In this document: positions 9,499 through 18,373 of the stretch, one piece after another | Layout: each line of letters begins with the position of its first letter | Position numbering within the stretch: the stretch's first letter is position 1 | DNA from: Hyphomicrobiales bacterium | GTDB lineage: Bacteria > Pseudomonadota > Alphaproteobacteria > Rhizobiales > Devosiaceae | Reading direction: 5' to 3' | Assembly (NCBI GenBank): GCA_027487555.1 | Contig: JAIYDI010000028.1 | Span: 52,507-116,506 of the forward strand | Length of the DNA: 64,000 nucleotides | Position numbers and translations under genes: made by a program | Notes under the pieces: model-generated | What the model saw: only the letters and a program-made list of their open reading frames with translations | Databases searched by the model: none | What the model was told of the DNA's origin: nothing

Positions 9499-10403
9499 CT
9501 CTCGGCGCGCGTCCGCACGACGATGTAGATCACATTGGCGAACGCGGTAATGACGATCATGCCGAGCGCCAGTGCCGCCCCGAGGCCAGGATTGTGCAGC
9601 ACGTCACCGCGGATCTGCGCATAGAGCAGGATCGGAACGATGTTGAGCGAGGAGCCGGTGAGGGCGTAGGCCGTGGCAATCGCGCCGAAGGCATTGGCGA
9701 ACAGCAGCGACAGCGTGCCGAGCAGGTTGGGCCAGAGGATCGGAAAGCCGATATGCAGCCAGAACTGCAGGCGCGATGCGCCAAGGGTGGCCGCGGCCTC
9801 GCTCCATTCCTTGCGCAACCCATCGATCGCCGGCGCGATGATCAGGATCATCAGCGGGATCTGGAAATAGAGATAGGTGAGCGTCAGGCCGGTAAAGCTC
9901 AGGAGGTTGAAGCCGGACTTGTAGATATCGAACCCGAACACCGTCTTGAGGATCACGGTGACGAGGCCGAGGCGTCCCACAGTTGCAATGAAGGCAAAGG
10001 CCAGCGGCAGGCCGGCAAAATTCGACGCGACACCCGAGAACGTCATGACCGTCGAGCGGATGGCGCCGGGCAGCTTGCCGCGAATGATGGCGAGGGCCAT
10101 GGCGAGCCCGATCACGGCGCCAAAGAACGCCGAGGCAGCCGAGACCTTGATTGAAATCTCGAAGGCGCTGCGCACCTGGTCCGTCCAGAGGTCGGCGATG
10201 TTCTGCAGCGTGAAATTGCCCGAGCCGTCGACAAAGGCCGACGCGACAAGCGACAGGGTGGGAACGACGAGAAACAGCAGCGCGAACAGGATGAAGGGCA
10301 ACACGCCCAACCAGGCGCCGAGCATGGGCGAATTCAGCGAAAGAGCGGCCGGCCCGGAGACCGGGCCGGCCGTCTTGTCAGCGATGCGGCTGACGTTGGT
10401 CAT
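9486..10403 (-). CDS. ABC transporter permease (PotB-like)
   Basis: 305 residues with multiple membrane segments and the EAA loop WSEAAATLGASRLQFW. The chosen ATG at 10403 starts 2 bp after the binding-protein stop; an upstream in-frame ATG at 10439 would overlap that gene and gives an arginine-rich start without membrane character. It pairs with the following permease in a PotB/PotC-like heterodimer. Confidence 0.88.
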   Translation of the reverse strand: MTNVSRIADKTAGPVSGPAALSLNSPMLGAWLGVLPFILFALLFLVVPTLSLVASAFVDGSGNFTLQNIADLWTDQVRSAFEISIKVSAASAFFGAVIGLAMALAIIRGKLPGAIRSTVMTFSGVASNFAGLPLAFAFIATVGRLGLVTVILKTVFGFDIYKSGFNLLSFTGLTLTYLYFQIPLMILIIAPAIDGLRKEWSEAAATLGASRLQFWLHIGFPILWPNLLGTLSLLFANAFGAIATAYALTGSSLNIVPILLYAQIRGDVLHNPGLGAALALGMIVITAFANVIYIVVRTRAERWLK

Positions 10404-10405
10404 GC

Positions 10406-11515
10406 TTACTGAACGTTGGCGCCGACAACGGCGTCCCAATTAGTGGTGATCTCGGTCTTGGCGGCAGCCTGCTCGTCAAGGGTCGGGAACACGGCCTTGG
10501 CATAGGCCTCGGCCGGCGGCAGCTTCGCAAGCAGATCGGCCGGGATCTTGCCGTTGGCGGCGAGATCATTGAAGCGGATCGGGTGGCAATAGCCGGCGAG
10601 CCAGCCGAGCTGACCTTCGTCCGAGTACAGGTATTCCATCCACAGCTTGGCTGCGTTCGGATGCGGGGCGTAGGCGGAGATCGCCTGGACATACACGCCG
10701 GCGACAACCGAGTCGGTCGGAACGACGACTTCGGCCTTCGGGTTTCCGGCAAAGCCATCACGCCAGGAGAGCGCGTTGTAGTCCCACGCGACGACGATCG
10801 GAGTGGTGCCCTGCGCGACCGCAGCGGCCTTGCCGATGACGGGCACGAAATTGCCGGCCTTGTTCAGCTCGGCGAAGTAGGCGAGGCCCTTCTTGCCAGC
10901 ATCGGCGGCATCGGTGGCGCCAGCGGCGAGGCCGGCGGCGTAGACGGCCTGGATCGCCTGGTTCGAGGCGCGCGGATCACCGGCGAGCGCGACCGAATTG
11001 GCATAGTCCGACGCCTTGAGGTCGGCCCAGCTGGTCGGAACCTTGCTGACGACATCGGTGTTCACGAGGAACGACAGCACGCCGTAATAGTCGCCGTACC
11101 AATAGCCTTCGGCATCCTTGGCGGTATCCGGGATCGTATCCCAGGTCGACACCTTGTACGGCTGCAGCAGGCCTTCGGCCTTGGCCGACGGGCCGAAGCT
11201 GAGGCCGATGTCGAGCACGTCGGGAGCCTGCGGGCCGGTATTGCCCTTGTTCGCCTTGACGGCTTCGATCTCGTCGGCCGAGCCGGCATCGGGGTTCAGT
11301 TCGTTGACGGTGATGCCCGGATACTTGGCCTTGAAGGCCTCGATGACGGCGCCATAGCCGCACCAGTCGTGGGGCAGGGCGATGACCGTCAGCTGGCCTT
11401 CGGCCTTGGCGGCTTCGTAGAGGGCATTCAGGTCGGTCTGCGCAAAAGCCATCGTGGTGGTGGCCATGAGCGCGACGCTGGACACCGTCGCGGCGAGCGC
11501 GGATTTGATGTTCAT
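10406..11515 (-). CDS. Periplasmic solute-binding protein of the PotD-like ABC importer
   Basis: 369 residues with a clear signal peptide (MNIKSALAATVSSVALMATT, cleavage likely after AFA) and the alpha/beta profile of extracellular solute-binding proteins of the polyamine/iron/thiamine group. The ATG at 11515 has a GGGAG Shine-Dalgarno sequence; a much longer upstream extension lacks secretion features and was discarded. It is the first gene of the six-gene minus-strand operon and delivers the substrate to the permeases. The substrate is unknown; downstream sulfatase and sulfurtransferase suggest a sulfate ester. Confidence 0.88.
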   Translation of the reverse strand: MNIKSALAATVSSVALMATTTMAFAQTDLNALYEAAKAEGQLTVIALPHDWCGYGAVIEAFKAKYPGITVNELNPDAGSADEIEAVKANKGNTGPQAPDVLDIGLSFGPSAKAEGLLQPYKVSTWDTIPDTAKDAEGYWYGDYYGVLSFLVNTDVVSKVPTSWADLKASDYANSVALAGDPRASNQAIQAVYAAGLAAGATDAADAGKKGLAYFAELNKAGNFVPVIGKAAAVAQGTTPIVVAWDYNALSWRDGFAGNPKAEVVVPTDSVVAGVYVQAISAYAPHPNAAKLWMEYLYSDEGQLGWLAGYCHPIRFNDLAANGKIPADLLAKLPPAEAYAKAVFPTLDEQAAAKTEITTNWDAVVGANVQ

Positions 11516-11847
11516 GAAAGTCTCCCTTGTGGTGACGCTTTTCTTCGCGAAAAGAGCGCAGGACGGAAAAGCCATGGCTGACCTAGTGGTCCTGTGTGAC
11601 ACCTGCGTGACAGCCGCTGCTTCCCCGGTTCCGCCCGCATCGGGGCGGAACCTGCCCCATCCATCCGCGGTCCCGAGCGGATTGTGACAATTGTGACAGT
11701 GCTCTTTTCCCACCCAAAAGTCGATAGCGAAGCAGGAACAGCGGGACAGGGCAGTTTGGAACCGTTCCAGGCTTGGTCGAAATTTCTTGATTGAAAATGT
11801 CCACTTTGCTAGCGCAGGCGAATTGCCGCCTCGCAAAGGAGTTTCCC
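11516..11847. other. Divergent intergenic region (sulfatase/ABC operon versus imelysin cluster)
   Basis: 332 bp between the binding-protein gene (-) and the first imelysin gene (+). It must hold both promoters. On the plus strand TTGATT at 11787-11792 could be a -35 element, but no good -10 follows. I see no clear iron box, riboswitch or RNA gene. Confidence 0.4.
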
Positions 11848-13104
11848 ATGACCCGTCGGGTGTCCCGTTCGACAATTGCCGCCGCGCTTCTGGTTGCGGT
11901 TTCCGGCGCGGCCATTGCCGCCGATCCCGACAAGGCCGCCATCCTCAAGACCTATGGGGATATCGCTCTTGCGGGCTACGAGGATGCTCTGGCTAGTGCC
12001 AAGGCACTCGATGCTGCGACCGATGCCCTGATCGCCAATCCGTCCGACGCGACGCTCGCCGCTGCGCGCAAGGCCTGGATCGATGCGCGCCCGAGTTACC
12101 AGCAGACCGAGGCGTTCCGCTTCGGCAATCCGGTGGTTGACGCCTGGGAAGGTCGTGTGAACGCCTGGCCGCTCGACGAAGGACTGATCGATTATGTCGA
12201 TGCCGACTATGGCACCGAAAGCGACGAGAACGGTCTGTACACCGCGAACGTGATCGCCAATCCAAGGATCATGATCGACGGCAAGCAAATCGATGCCAGC
12301 AAGATCACCCCGGATTTCCTGAAGTACACCCTGCAGGAAGCTGGTGGCATCGAGGCCAATGTGGCGACCGGCTACCATGCCATCGAGTTCCTGCTCTGGG
12401 GGCAGGATCTGAACGGCACCGGGCCGGGCGCCGGGAACCGTCCACACACCGACTATTCTACCGCCGCCCACGCCGATCGCCGTGCGCAATATCTCGATGC
12501 AGCGACGGATCTCCTGGTCACCGATCTTGAGGATATGGTGGCCGACTGGCAGGAAGGCGGCGCGGCACGGGAGGCGCTCGCGGAGGCTGGGTTGCCGGCG
12601 ATCCTCACCGGCATGGGATCGCTGTCGTTCGGCGAACTGGCGGGCGAGCGGATGAAGCTCGGCCTGCTCCTCCACGATCCGGAGGAGGAACATGACTGCT
12701 TCTCCGACAACACCTACAACTCGCACCTCTATGACGCGGTGGGCATCCGTAACGTCTATCTCGGCCACTACAAGCGCGACGATGGCAGCGCGATCAGTGG
12801 TCCGTCGATTTCCGAACTCGTCGCGAGCAGGGACAAGGCGCTCGATTCCGAAATCCGTGCGCTGCTCGACGACACCGTGACCAGGATGGAAACCATGCGG
12901 GACCGCGGCGAGACGGTGGAAAAATACGACCAGATGATCGCCGAGGGGAACACCGCAGGCAACGCAGTGGTCGAAGCAGCGATTGACGGGCTCATCGCCC
13001 AGACCAGGGGCATCGAGCGCGCCGTGGCGCTGCTGGATCTTGGCGCGGTGGTGACCATCGAGCAGTCGGACAGCCTGACGAATCCCGATGCGGTGTTCCA
13101 GTAA
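11848..13104 (+). CDS. Imelysin family protein (iron-related, IrpA/ICMP-like)
   Basis: 418 residues with a signal peptide (AALLVAVSGAAIA) and the imelysin hallmark GxHxxE, seen as GYHAIEFLLWGQD near residue 172. NTYNSHLYDAVGIRNVYLG is a typical block of the iron-regulated protein A branch. The protein is expected in the periplasm; the family is linked to iron uptake, and the peptidase M75 label is historical. The ATG at 11848 has AAAGGA 8 bp upstream. It starts a four-gene run with a di-heme oxidoreductase, a second imelysin and a DUF1513 protein, a recurrent proteobacterial cluster. Confidence 0.9.
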   Translation: MTRRVSRSTIAAALLVAVSGAAIAADPDKAAILKTYGDIALAGYEDALASAKALDAATDALIANPSDATLAAARKAWIDARPSYQQTEAFRFGNPVVDAWEGRVNAWPLDEGLIDYVDADYGTESDENGLYTANVIANPRIMIDGKQIDASKITPDFLKYTLQEAGGIEANVATGYHAIEFLLWGQDLNGTGPGAGNRPHTDYSTAAHADRRAQYLDAATDLLVTDLEDMVADWQEGGAAREALAEAGLPAILTGMGSLSFGELAGERMKLGLLLHDPEEEHDCFSDNTYNSHLYDAVGIRNVYLGHYKRDDGSAISGPSISELVASRDKALDSEIRALLDDTVTRMETMRDRGETVEKYDQMIAEGNTAGNAVVEAAIDGLIAQTRGIERAVALLDLGAVVTIEQSDSLTNPDAVFQ

Positions 13105-13203
13105 AGCCCTCTTTCCACAAGATTTTCACGCCCGGTGCGACTTGCGGTCAGGCCTCGGGATCGTTCTTTTGTCCGGCGTGGCCGGATTGCACGGGTGCCT
13201 GAC

Positions 13204-14718
13204 ATGCACATGCGCTTGACCGCATTTCTGGCCGCAACTCTTCTGGCTGGCCTCGCCATCGGCAATGATGGCGAGGTCCGCTCGGACCTCTCGGTCAAGG
13301 ACCTCGCCCGCGTCGCCATGTTAACGGCGCCGACGTCGGATTTTTCGAAGCCCGAGAACTTCGAAGGCCTGCCGGGTGGCAAGGCGACGAGCCGCAAGCA
13401 GCCGAATCAGGACGCCTTTTCGTTCTCCTCGGCCAATCTGAGTTTCGAGGACGAAAGCCGCTTCAAGCTCGGCAACGCGCTGTTCCGCAAGCTCTGGGTC
13501 TCTTCACCATCCTCAACCGAAGCCTCGGATGGGCTCGGGCCGCTGTTCAACGCACGCGGCTGCCAGAACTGCCACCTGAAGGATGGGCGCGGGCACACGC
13601 CATCGGGCACCGGTGCCGACAGCGCCGTGTCGATGTTCCTGCGGCTCTCCGTGCCGCCCACGACCGACGTCGAGCGTGAGGCGCTCCGCACGCACGAGGC
13701 AAATGTGATTCCCGATCCGGTCTACGGCGACCAGCTGCAGGATTTCGCCGTGCAGGGCCTGAAGGGCGAAGGCCGGATGACGATCGCCTATACCGACAGG
13801 CAGGTGACGCTTGGCGATGGCACCACGGTGACGCTGCGCGCGCCGACCTATGGCGTCGCCGACCTCGCCTATGGCCCGATGTCGAGGGACGTCATGCTGT
13901 CGCCGCGCGTCGCGCCACAGATGATCGGGCTCGGGTTGATCGAGCAGATCGCCAGGGAAGATATCCTCGCCCATGCCGACCCTGACGATAAGGACGGCGA
14001 CGGCATTTCTGGCAAGCCGAACTGGGTGTGGGAACCGCGCTCGGGCTCGGTGCAACTCGGCCGCTTCGGCTGGAAGGCCGGCAACGCCACCATCGAGGCG
14101 CAGTCGGCCGGCGCCTTTGCCGGCGACATGGGCATATCGACCCCGCTCAAGAACCATCCCTATGGCGATTGCACCGCCGCCGAAGCCGATTGCCTCGCGG
14201 CCCCGACCGGCGAGCAGGCGCGGCTCGGCGTCTCCGAGGCGCCCGATCCGGTGCTCGAACTCGTCACCTTCTATTCGCAGAACCTCGCGGTGCCGGCGCG
14301 GCGCGATGTCGGCGATGCCGATGTGCTGCGTGGCAAGGCGGCCTTCTATGGGGCGGGCTGTGCCTCGTGCCACGTGCCCAAATATGTGACATCGCGTGCT
14401 GGCGCCGCGGAAGCGCTGCGCTTCCAGCTGATCTGGCCCTATACCGACCTGCTGCTGCACGATATGGGCGAGGGCCTGGCCGACCATCGGCCGGAGGGCG
14501 ACGCCGATGGCTATGAGTGGCGCACGCCGCCGCTCTGGGGCATCGGCCTCACTGAAACAGTGTCTGGGCACACGCAGTTTCTGCATGATGGCCGGGCGCG
14601 CAACCTGACGGAGGCCATCCTGTGGCATGGCGGCGAGGCGCAGGTGTCGCGCGACGCCTTTGCGACATTGCCGAAGTCGCAGCGCGACGATCTGCTGACA
14701 TTCCTGGAATCGCTCTGA
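13204..14718 (+). CDS. Di-heme thiol oxidoreductase-like c-type cytochrome
   Basis: 504 residues, exported (MRLTAFLAATLLAGLAIG leader). Two CxxCH heme c sites are seen: CQNCH at residues 120-124 and CASCH near 386. This matches the DUF1111 di-heme oxidoreductase family found between imelysin genes; a periplasmic redox role in iron handling is inferred from context. I took the ATG at 13204 (another at 13210); an in-frame GTG at 13135 would place Arg-rich sequence before the leader. Its stop overlaps the next start (TGATG). Confidence 0.88.
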   Translation: MHMRLTAFLAATLLAGLAIGNDGEVRSDLSVKDLARVAMLTAPTSDFSKPENFEGLPGGKATSRKQPNQDAFSFSSANLSFEDESRFKLGNALFRKLWVSSPSSTEASDGLGPLFNARGCQNCHLKDGRGHTPSGTGADSAVSMFLRLSVPPTTDVEREALRTHEANVIPDPVYGDQLQDFAVQGLKGEGRMTIAYTDRQVTLGDGTTVTLRAPTYGVADLAYGPMSRDVMLSPRVAPQMIGLGLIEQIAREDILAHADPDDKDGDGISGKPNWVWEPRSGSVQLGRFGWKAGNATIEAQSAGAFAGDMGISTPLKNHPYGDCTAAEADCLAAPTGEQARLGVSEAPDPVLELVTFYSQNLAVPARRDVGDADVLRGKAAFYGAGCASCHVPKYVTSRAGAAEALRFQLIWPYTDLLLHDMGEGLADHRPEGDADGYEWRTPPLWGIGLTETVSGHTQFLHDGRARNLTEAILWHGGEAQVSRDAFATLPKSQRDDLLTFLESL

Positions 14719-15797
14719 TGCGGGCAGGCCTCCTCGCGCTGCTGTTCGTTCTGCCGCTTCCGGCATTTGCTGCGCCCATGGCGCTGCACCCGACGGCACG
14801 CGGGGTGGTGGAAGGCGCGATCGAGAGCGCCATCCGCCCGGGCTTCGCGGCGTTGGTGGCGAACTCATCGAGCCTCGTGGCGACGACTCGGGTTCTCTGC
14901 GCGAAACCCTCCGCCGAACACCTGGCGGAGGCGCGGGCGGGCTTCGCCGGGCTGGTGGATGCATGGTCGCGCGCCGAACTGGTGACCATCGGACCGCTCG
15001 CGGACGACAACCGTGCCGAACGCTTCCTGTTCTGGCCCGACCGCAAGGGCATCGCGCTGAAGCAGGTGCAGGGCCTGCTATCCGCCGAGGACCCGACCGC
15101 GACGAACCCGGCGACACTGAAGAGTAAATCGGTTGCGGTGCAGGGACTAGGCGCGCTCGAATTCGCGCTGTTCGGCACCGGCTCCGAGACGCTTGCGATG
15201 GGCGAGGGCGCGTATCGCTGCGCTTATGTCGTTGCGGCGGCGACCGGCCTCGCGACAATCGCCCGCGAACTCGACACGGCTTGGCGCGACGAAGAAGGCA
15301 TATCCGACGCGTTGACCTTTCCTGGCCCGGAGCGGACGGACTATCGCAGCTCCACCGAGGTGCTGGAAGCGCTGGTTGGCCTCCTCGCGCATGGTACTGA
15401 ACGGGTGCGCGACCAGCGGCTCCTCAGCTTCATCGGGCGCGACGGCGCAACCCCGAAGCCGAAATCGGCGCTGTTCTGGCGTTCGAACCTGACCATCGCC
15501 GCCCTCCGCGCCGATTTTGCCGGCCTGCGCGCGTTGTTCGAAGGCGCGGAACTTGGTGCCTATGTGCCCGACGAGGCGGCTGACGTGACACAGAAGGTGC
15601 GGGCAGCCTTCGACGCAGTCGATGCGGCCGCAGCCGCAGTCACCCTGCCGGTCGAGGAGGCGCTCGCCGACCCGGCCCAGAAGACTGCGCTCGACCGGCT
15701 GGTGGCCGAGAGCAAGGTGCTGCAGGATCTGCTGAGCGAAGAGCTGCCGGCAGCGCTCGGGCTTTCGGTCGGCTTTTCGTCGCTCGACGGAGACTGA
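14718..15797 (+). CDS. Second imelysin family protein
   Basis: 359 residues with a signal peptide (RAGLLALLFVLPLPAFAAP) and a variant imelysin motif GALEFALFGTGS near residue 150; the His of GxHxxE is not in its usual place (Leu-Gly-Ala-Leu-Glu). This is the diverged, second type of imelysin that accompanies the di-heme protein in such clusters. Its ATG shares bases with the upstream stop codon. Periplasmic, probably acting with its neighbours; no enzymatic role is established. Confidence 0.85.
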   Translation: MRAGLLALLFVLPLPAFAAPMALHPTARGVVEGAIESAIRPGFAALVANSSSLVATTRVLCAKPSAEHLAEARAGFAGLVDAWSRAELVTIGPLADDNRAERFLFWPDRKGIALKQVQGLLSAEDPTATNPATLKSKSVAVQGLGALEFALFGTGSETLAMGEGAYRCAYVVAAATGLATIARELDTAWRDEEGISDALTFPGPERTDYRSSTEVLEALVGLLAHGTERVRDQRLLSFIGRDGATPKPKSALFWRSNLTIAALRADFAGLRALFEGAELGAYVPDEAADVTQKVRAAFDAVDAAAAAVTLPVEEALADPAQKTALDRLVAESKVLQDLLSEELPAALGLSVGFSSLDGD

Positions 15798-15798
15798 C

Positions 15799-16920
15799 AT
15801 GTGGCAGCGGCGCGCATTCCTCAAGGCTGCGGGGGCAGGGCTCCTCGCCAGCCTCGCGCCGCAGCGGGCTATGGCGCTCGCCGAGGCCGAGACCGTTTAT
15901 GCCTCCGCTATCCAGCTCGGCACGGGCAGCTACGGCGCCGTGCTGCTCAACGAGCGCGGCGGCGTGATATCGACGATGGCGCTGCCCGATCGTGGCCATG
16001 ATGTGACCTGGTCGCCCGTGACGGGGCAGGGTGTCGTCTTCGCCCGCCAGCCCGGCAGCTTCGCAGTGGTGTTCGATCCCAGAGGGCACGCAGCTCCTCT
16101 CACGCTCGCGGCGCCAGAAGGTCGGCATTTCTTCGGGCATGGCGCGTTTTCGCCCGACGGAAAGCTGCTCTACGCCACAGAGAATGATTTCGACGCGGCA
16201 AAGGGCGTGATCGGCATCTACGACGCGACAACCGACTATCGGCGCATCGGTGAGTTCGACACCCACGGCATCGGCCCGCACGAAATGCTGCTGATGCCCG
16301 ATGGCGAGACTTTCGTCATCGCCAATGGCGGGATAGAGACGCACCCCGACTATGGACGCGCCGAACTGAACATCGACACGATGGACCCCTCGCTGGTGTT
16401 CATCGACCGCACGAGCGGCGGCCTGATCGGGCAATTGCGGCTTGAACAAGCCCTGCACCAGCTGTCGATCCGGCACCTGGCGATCGATGCCAGGGCACGG
16501 GTGTGGTTCGGCTGCCAGTATCGCGGGCCGGCTGCGGACAGGCCGCAACTTGTGGGTTACGCCACACGCGACGGCGAGATCCGACTGGTTGAACTGCCCG
16601 AAGGGACGCTCACCTCGATGAGGAACTATATCGGCTCGATGGCCATGGCGGCGGACGGGCTGGTTGTGTCCGTGTCTTCGCCCGAGGGCGGCACAATCCT
16701 CGCCATCGATGCCTTGACGGGAAACGTGGTCCGAAGCCTCGCACTCGACAATGGCTGCGGGATCGCACCCCTTGGGTCGGGCTTCCTTGCCGCAAGCGGC
16801 AACGGGCACCTGCGGGGACTGGCCGGTCCGGCACTGAACGTGACGCTCGACTTCGGTTTCGACAATCACCTGCGGCGGCGGGCTCGGCCGATGCTCAGCC
16901 CTGCGGCGGCGGAGCGGTAG
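15799..16920 (+). CDS. DUF1513 domain protein, Tat-exported
   Basis: 373 residues beginning MWQRRAFLKAAGAGLLASLA, a twin-arginine leader (RRAFLK). The mature part reads as repeated beta strands of a propeller-like protein, with blocks such as GHGAFSPDGKLLYATEND and GIGPHEMLLMPDGETFVIAN that are typical of DUF1513. It begins one base after the imelysin stop and is the last gene of the cluster. The function is unknown; the family travels with imelysins. Its last 26 bases overlap the end of the convergent LacI gene. Confidence 0.87.
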   Translation: MWQRRAFLKAAGAGLLASLAPQRAMALAEAETVYASAIQLGTGSYGAVLLNERGGVISTMALPDRGHDVTWSPVTGQGVVFARQPGSFAVVFDPRGHAAPLTLAAPEGRHFFGHGAFSPDGKLLYATENDFDAAKGVIGIYDATTDYRRIGEFDTHGIGPHEMLLMPDGETFVIANGGIETHPDYGRAELNIDTMDPSLVFIDRTSGGLIGQLRLEQALHQLSIRHLAIDARARVWFGCQYRGPAADRPQLVGYATRDGEIRLVELPEGTLTSMRNYIGSMAMAADGLVVSVSSPEGGTILAIDALTGNVVRSLALDNGCGIAPLGSGFLAASGNGHLRGLAGPALNVTLDFGFDNHLRRRARPMLSPAAAER

Positions 16921-17917
16921 ACTCACGCAGCACCAGTTCAACCGGCCACAACTCGTTGATCGAGCCGGCCGGCTTTCCGGCCCGCATCTGCATCACCAGC
17001 TCGGCGATCCGCGCCCCGGCAGCCCGCATGGAGGAGCGTGTGGTGGACATGGATGGCACCATGTTGTCGGCGTTCAGATAGGCGAACACGTCGTCATGTG
17101 CGATCATCGACACTTCGCGACCAAGCTGCAGCCCTGCCGAGCGGATGGCACGGAACACGCCGAGCGCTGTCATCATCGATCCGGCGAGGAAGGCCGTTGG
17201 TGCCGGCGAGCGCTCCAGAATGGCCTGCGCGAAGCGAAAACCGTTTTCATCGGTGAACGTGCCGGAGGCAATCAGGTCCGGGTCGACCAGCAGCCCGCGC
17301 TCTCGCAAAGCCGCCCTGTAGCCGCGGTCGCGGTGGATGGCGAAGGTCTGGTCCTCGGGCCCGTTGATCATGGCGATGCGGGTATGGCCGAGGTCGATGA
17401 GATGGTTGGTGGCACGCCGGATGGCGCCTTCGTTGTCGATATCGAGCCATGCATGCGGAATGGCCACTTCGGCGCGGCCATGCACGATGAATGGGAGTTC
17501 GAGGTCGGTAAGCGCCTTGATCCGCGGATCGTTGGGCTTGGGCGCCGACAGAATGACGGCATCAACGCGCCGACTCGAGGCCATCCGGCGATAGGCTGAG
17601 ATTTCGTCATCGACATCGAGCGGGGCGAGCAGCAGGTCGATACCGCGCTCGGCCAGACGTTCGGCTATACCCGAGAGGAACTCCGACATGTGCGGGCCGA
17701 GGTGAAGGGACTGGCGTGGCGGCAGCGCTATGCCGATCGCGCCGGCCTCGCCGGTCGCAAGCCGCCGCGCAGAATCGTTGGCGCGATAGCCGAACTGCTC
17801 CGCGGCCGCCATCACGCGCTGGCGCGTCGACTCGCTGACTTCAGGAAAGCCGTTCAGTGCCCGGCTCACCGTCGTCGGCGAAAGCCCGAGCTGCTGCGCC
17901 AGGTCCTTGAGTTTCAT
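16895..17917 (-). CDS. thuR: LacI family transcriptional regulator (ThuR-like)
   Basis: 340 residues: an N-terminal LacI helix-turn-helix (LKDLAQQLGLSPTTVSRALN, residues 3-22) and a periplasmic-binding-protein-like effector domain. It is transcribed away from thuE, the arrangement known for thuR in Sinorhizobium, where it represses the trehalose/maltose/sucrose uptake operon. Two LacI-type palindromes lie in the divergent intergenic region. The ThuR name rests on synteny and family, not on effector residues. The 3' end overlaps the convergent DUF1513 gene. Confidence 0.85.
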   Translation of the reverse strand: MKLKDLAQQLGLSPTTVSRALNGFPEVSESTRQRVMAAAEQFGYRANDSARRLATGEAGAIGIALPPRQSLHLGPHMSEFLSGIAERLAERGIDLLLAPLDVDDEISAYRRMASSRRVDAVILSAPKPNDPRIKALTDLELPFIVHGRAEVAIPHAWLDIDNEGAIRRATNHLIDLGHTRIAMINGPEDQTFAIHRDRGYRAALRERGLLVDPDLIASGTFTDENGFRFAQAILERSPAPTAFLAGSMMTALGVFRAIRSAGLQLGREVSMIAHDDVFAYLNADNMVPSMSTTRSSMRAAGARIAELVMQMRAGKPAGSINELWPVELVLRESTAPPPQG

Positions 17918-18018
17918 AACGCTCTACCGCCCTCGCTCAGCCGACCTCCCGGGAAATCGCATACGCATGTTTGCACAGCGGCTGGCAAGTGTTGGTTGGC
18001 AGTCTCCTCCAGCATCAT

Positions 18019-18032
18019 TCAAAGCGATTTGG
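18019..18032. promoter_or_regulatory. Putative LacI-type operator near thuR (imperfect)
   Basis: TCAAAGCGATTTGG, an imperfect copy of the palindrome at 18236-18249, about 100 bp before the thuR start. Together with the downstream site, 217 bp away, it could allow autoregulation or looping. Confidence 0.5.
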
Positions 18033-18201
18033 AAGATTGGTGCAAGGGGAAATCCCGGTGCGGTTTCGTCTGAGGTACGAACCTCAGAAAATTCTGCTCG
18101 CTCCAGCTCGTTTGCAGCGGGAAGGCGAGTTAAAGCTATGACAATAATGGAGAAAATCCGCATGCTTCCCGAAGGTGCTCGAGTGGCCCCCGGAATCTGT
18201 C

Positions 18202-18231
18202 TTGACAGTTTGTGAGGCCTCCGACTATTTT
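18202..18231 (+). promoter_or_regulatory. Candidate thuE promoter
   Basis: TTGACA at 18202-18207 and TATTTT at 18226-18231 with 18-bp spacing. The operator palindrome begins 5 bp after the -10-like hexamer, so a bound repressor would block initiation. Confidence 0.55.
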
Positions 18232-18235
18232 TCGT

Positions 18236-18249
18236 TCAAAGCGCTTTGA
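18236..18249. promoter_or_regulatory. LacI-family operator of the thu operon
   Basis: TCAAAGCGCTTTGA is a perfect 14-bp palindrome with the central CG step characteristic of LacI/GalR operators. It sits just downstream of the candidate thuE promoter and 125 bp before the thuE start. Confidence 0.75.
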
Positions 18250-18373
18250 GTATGTGCCCGCAAAGTGGTGCATGACGGGCGTCTTGAGGGAGGTACAAGG
18301 GGAAGGTGGTGTCCGTGCGCGGGCATCGCTGCGCCGTGTCCTCCCGCGCAACATTCCTTTGGGAGGACCATCA

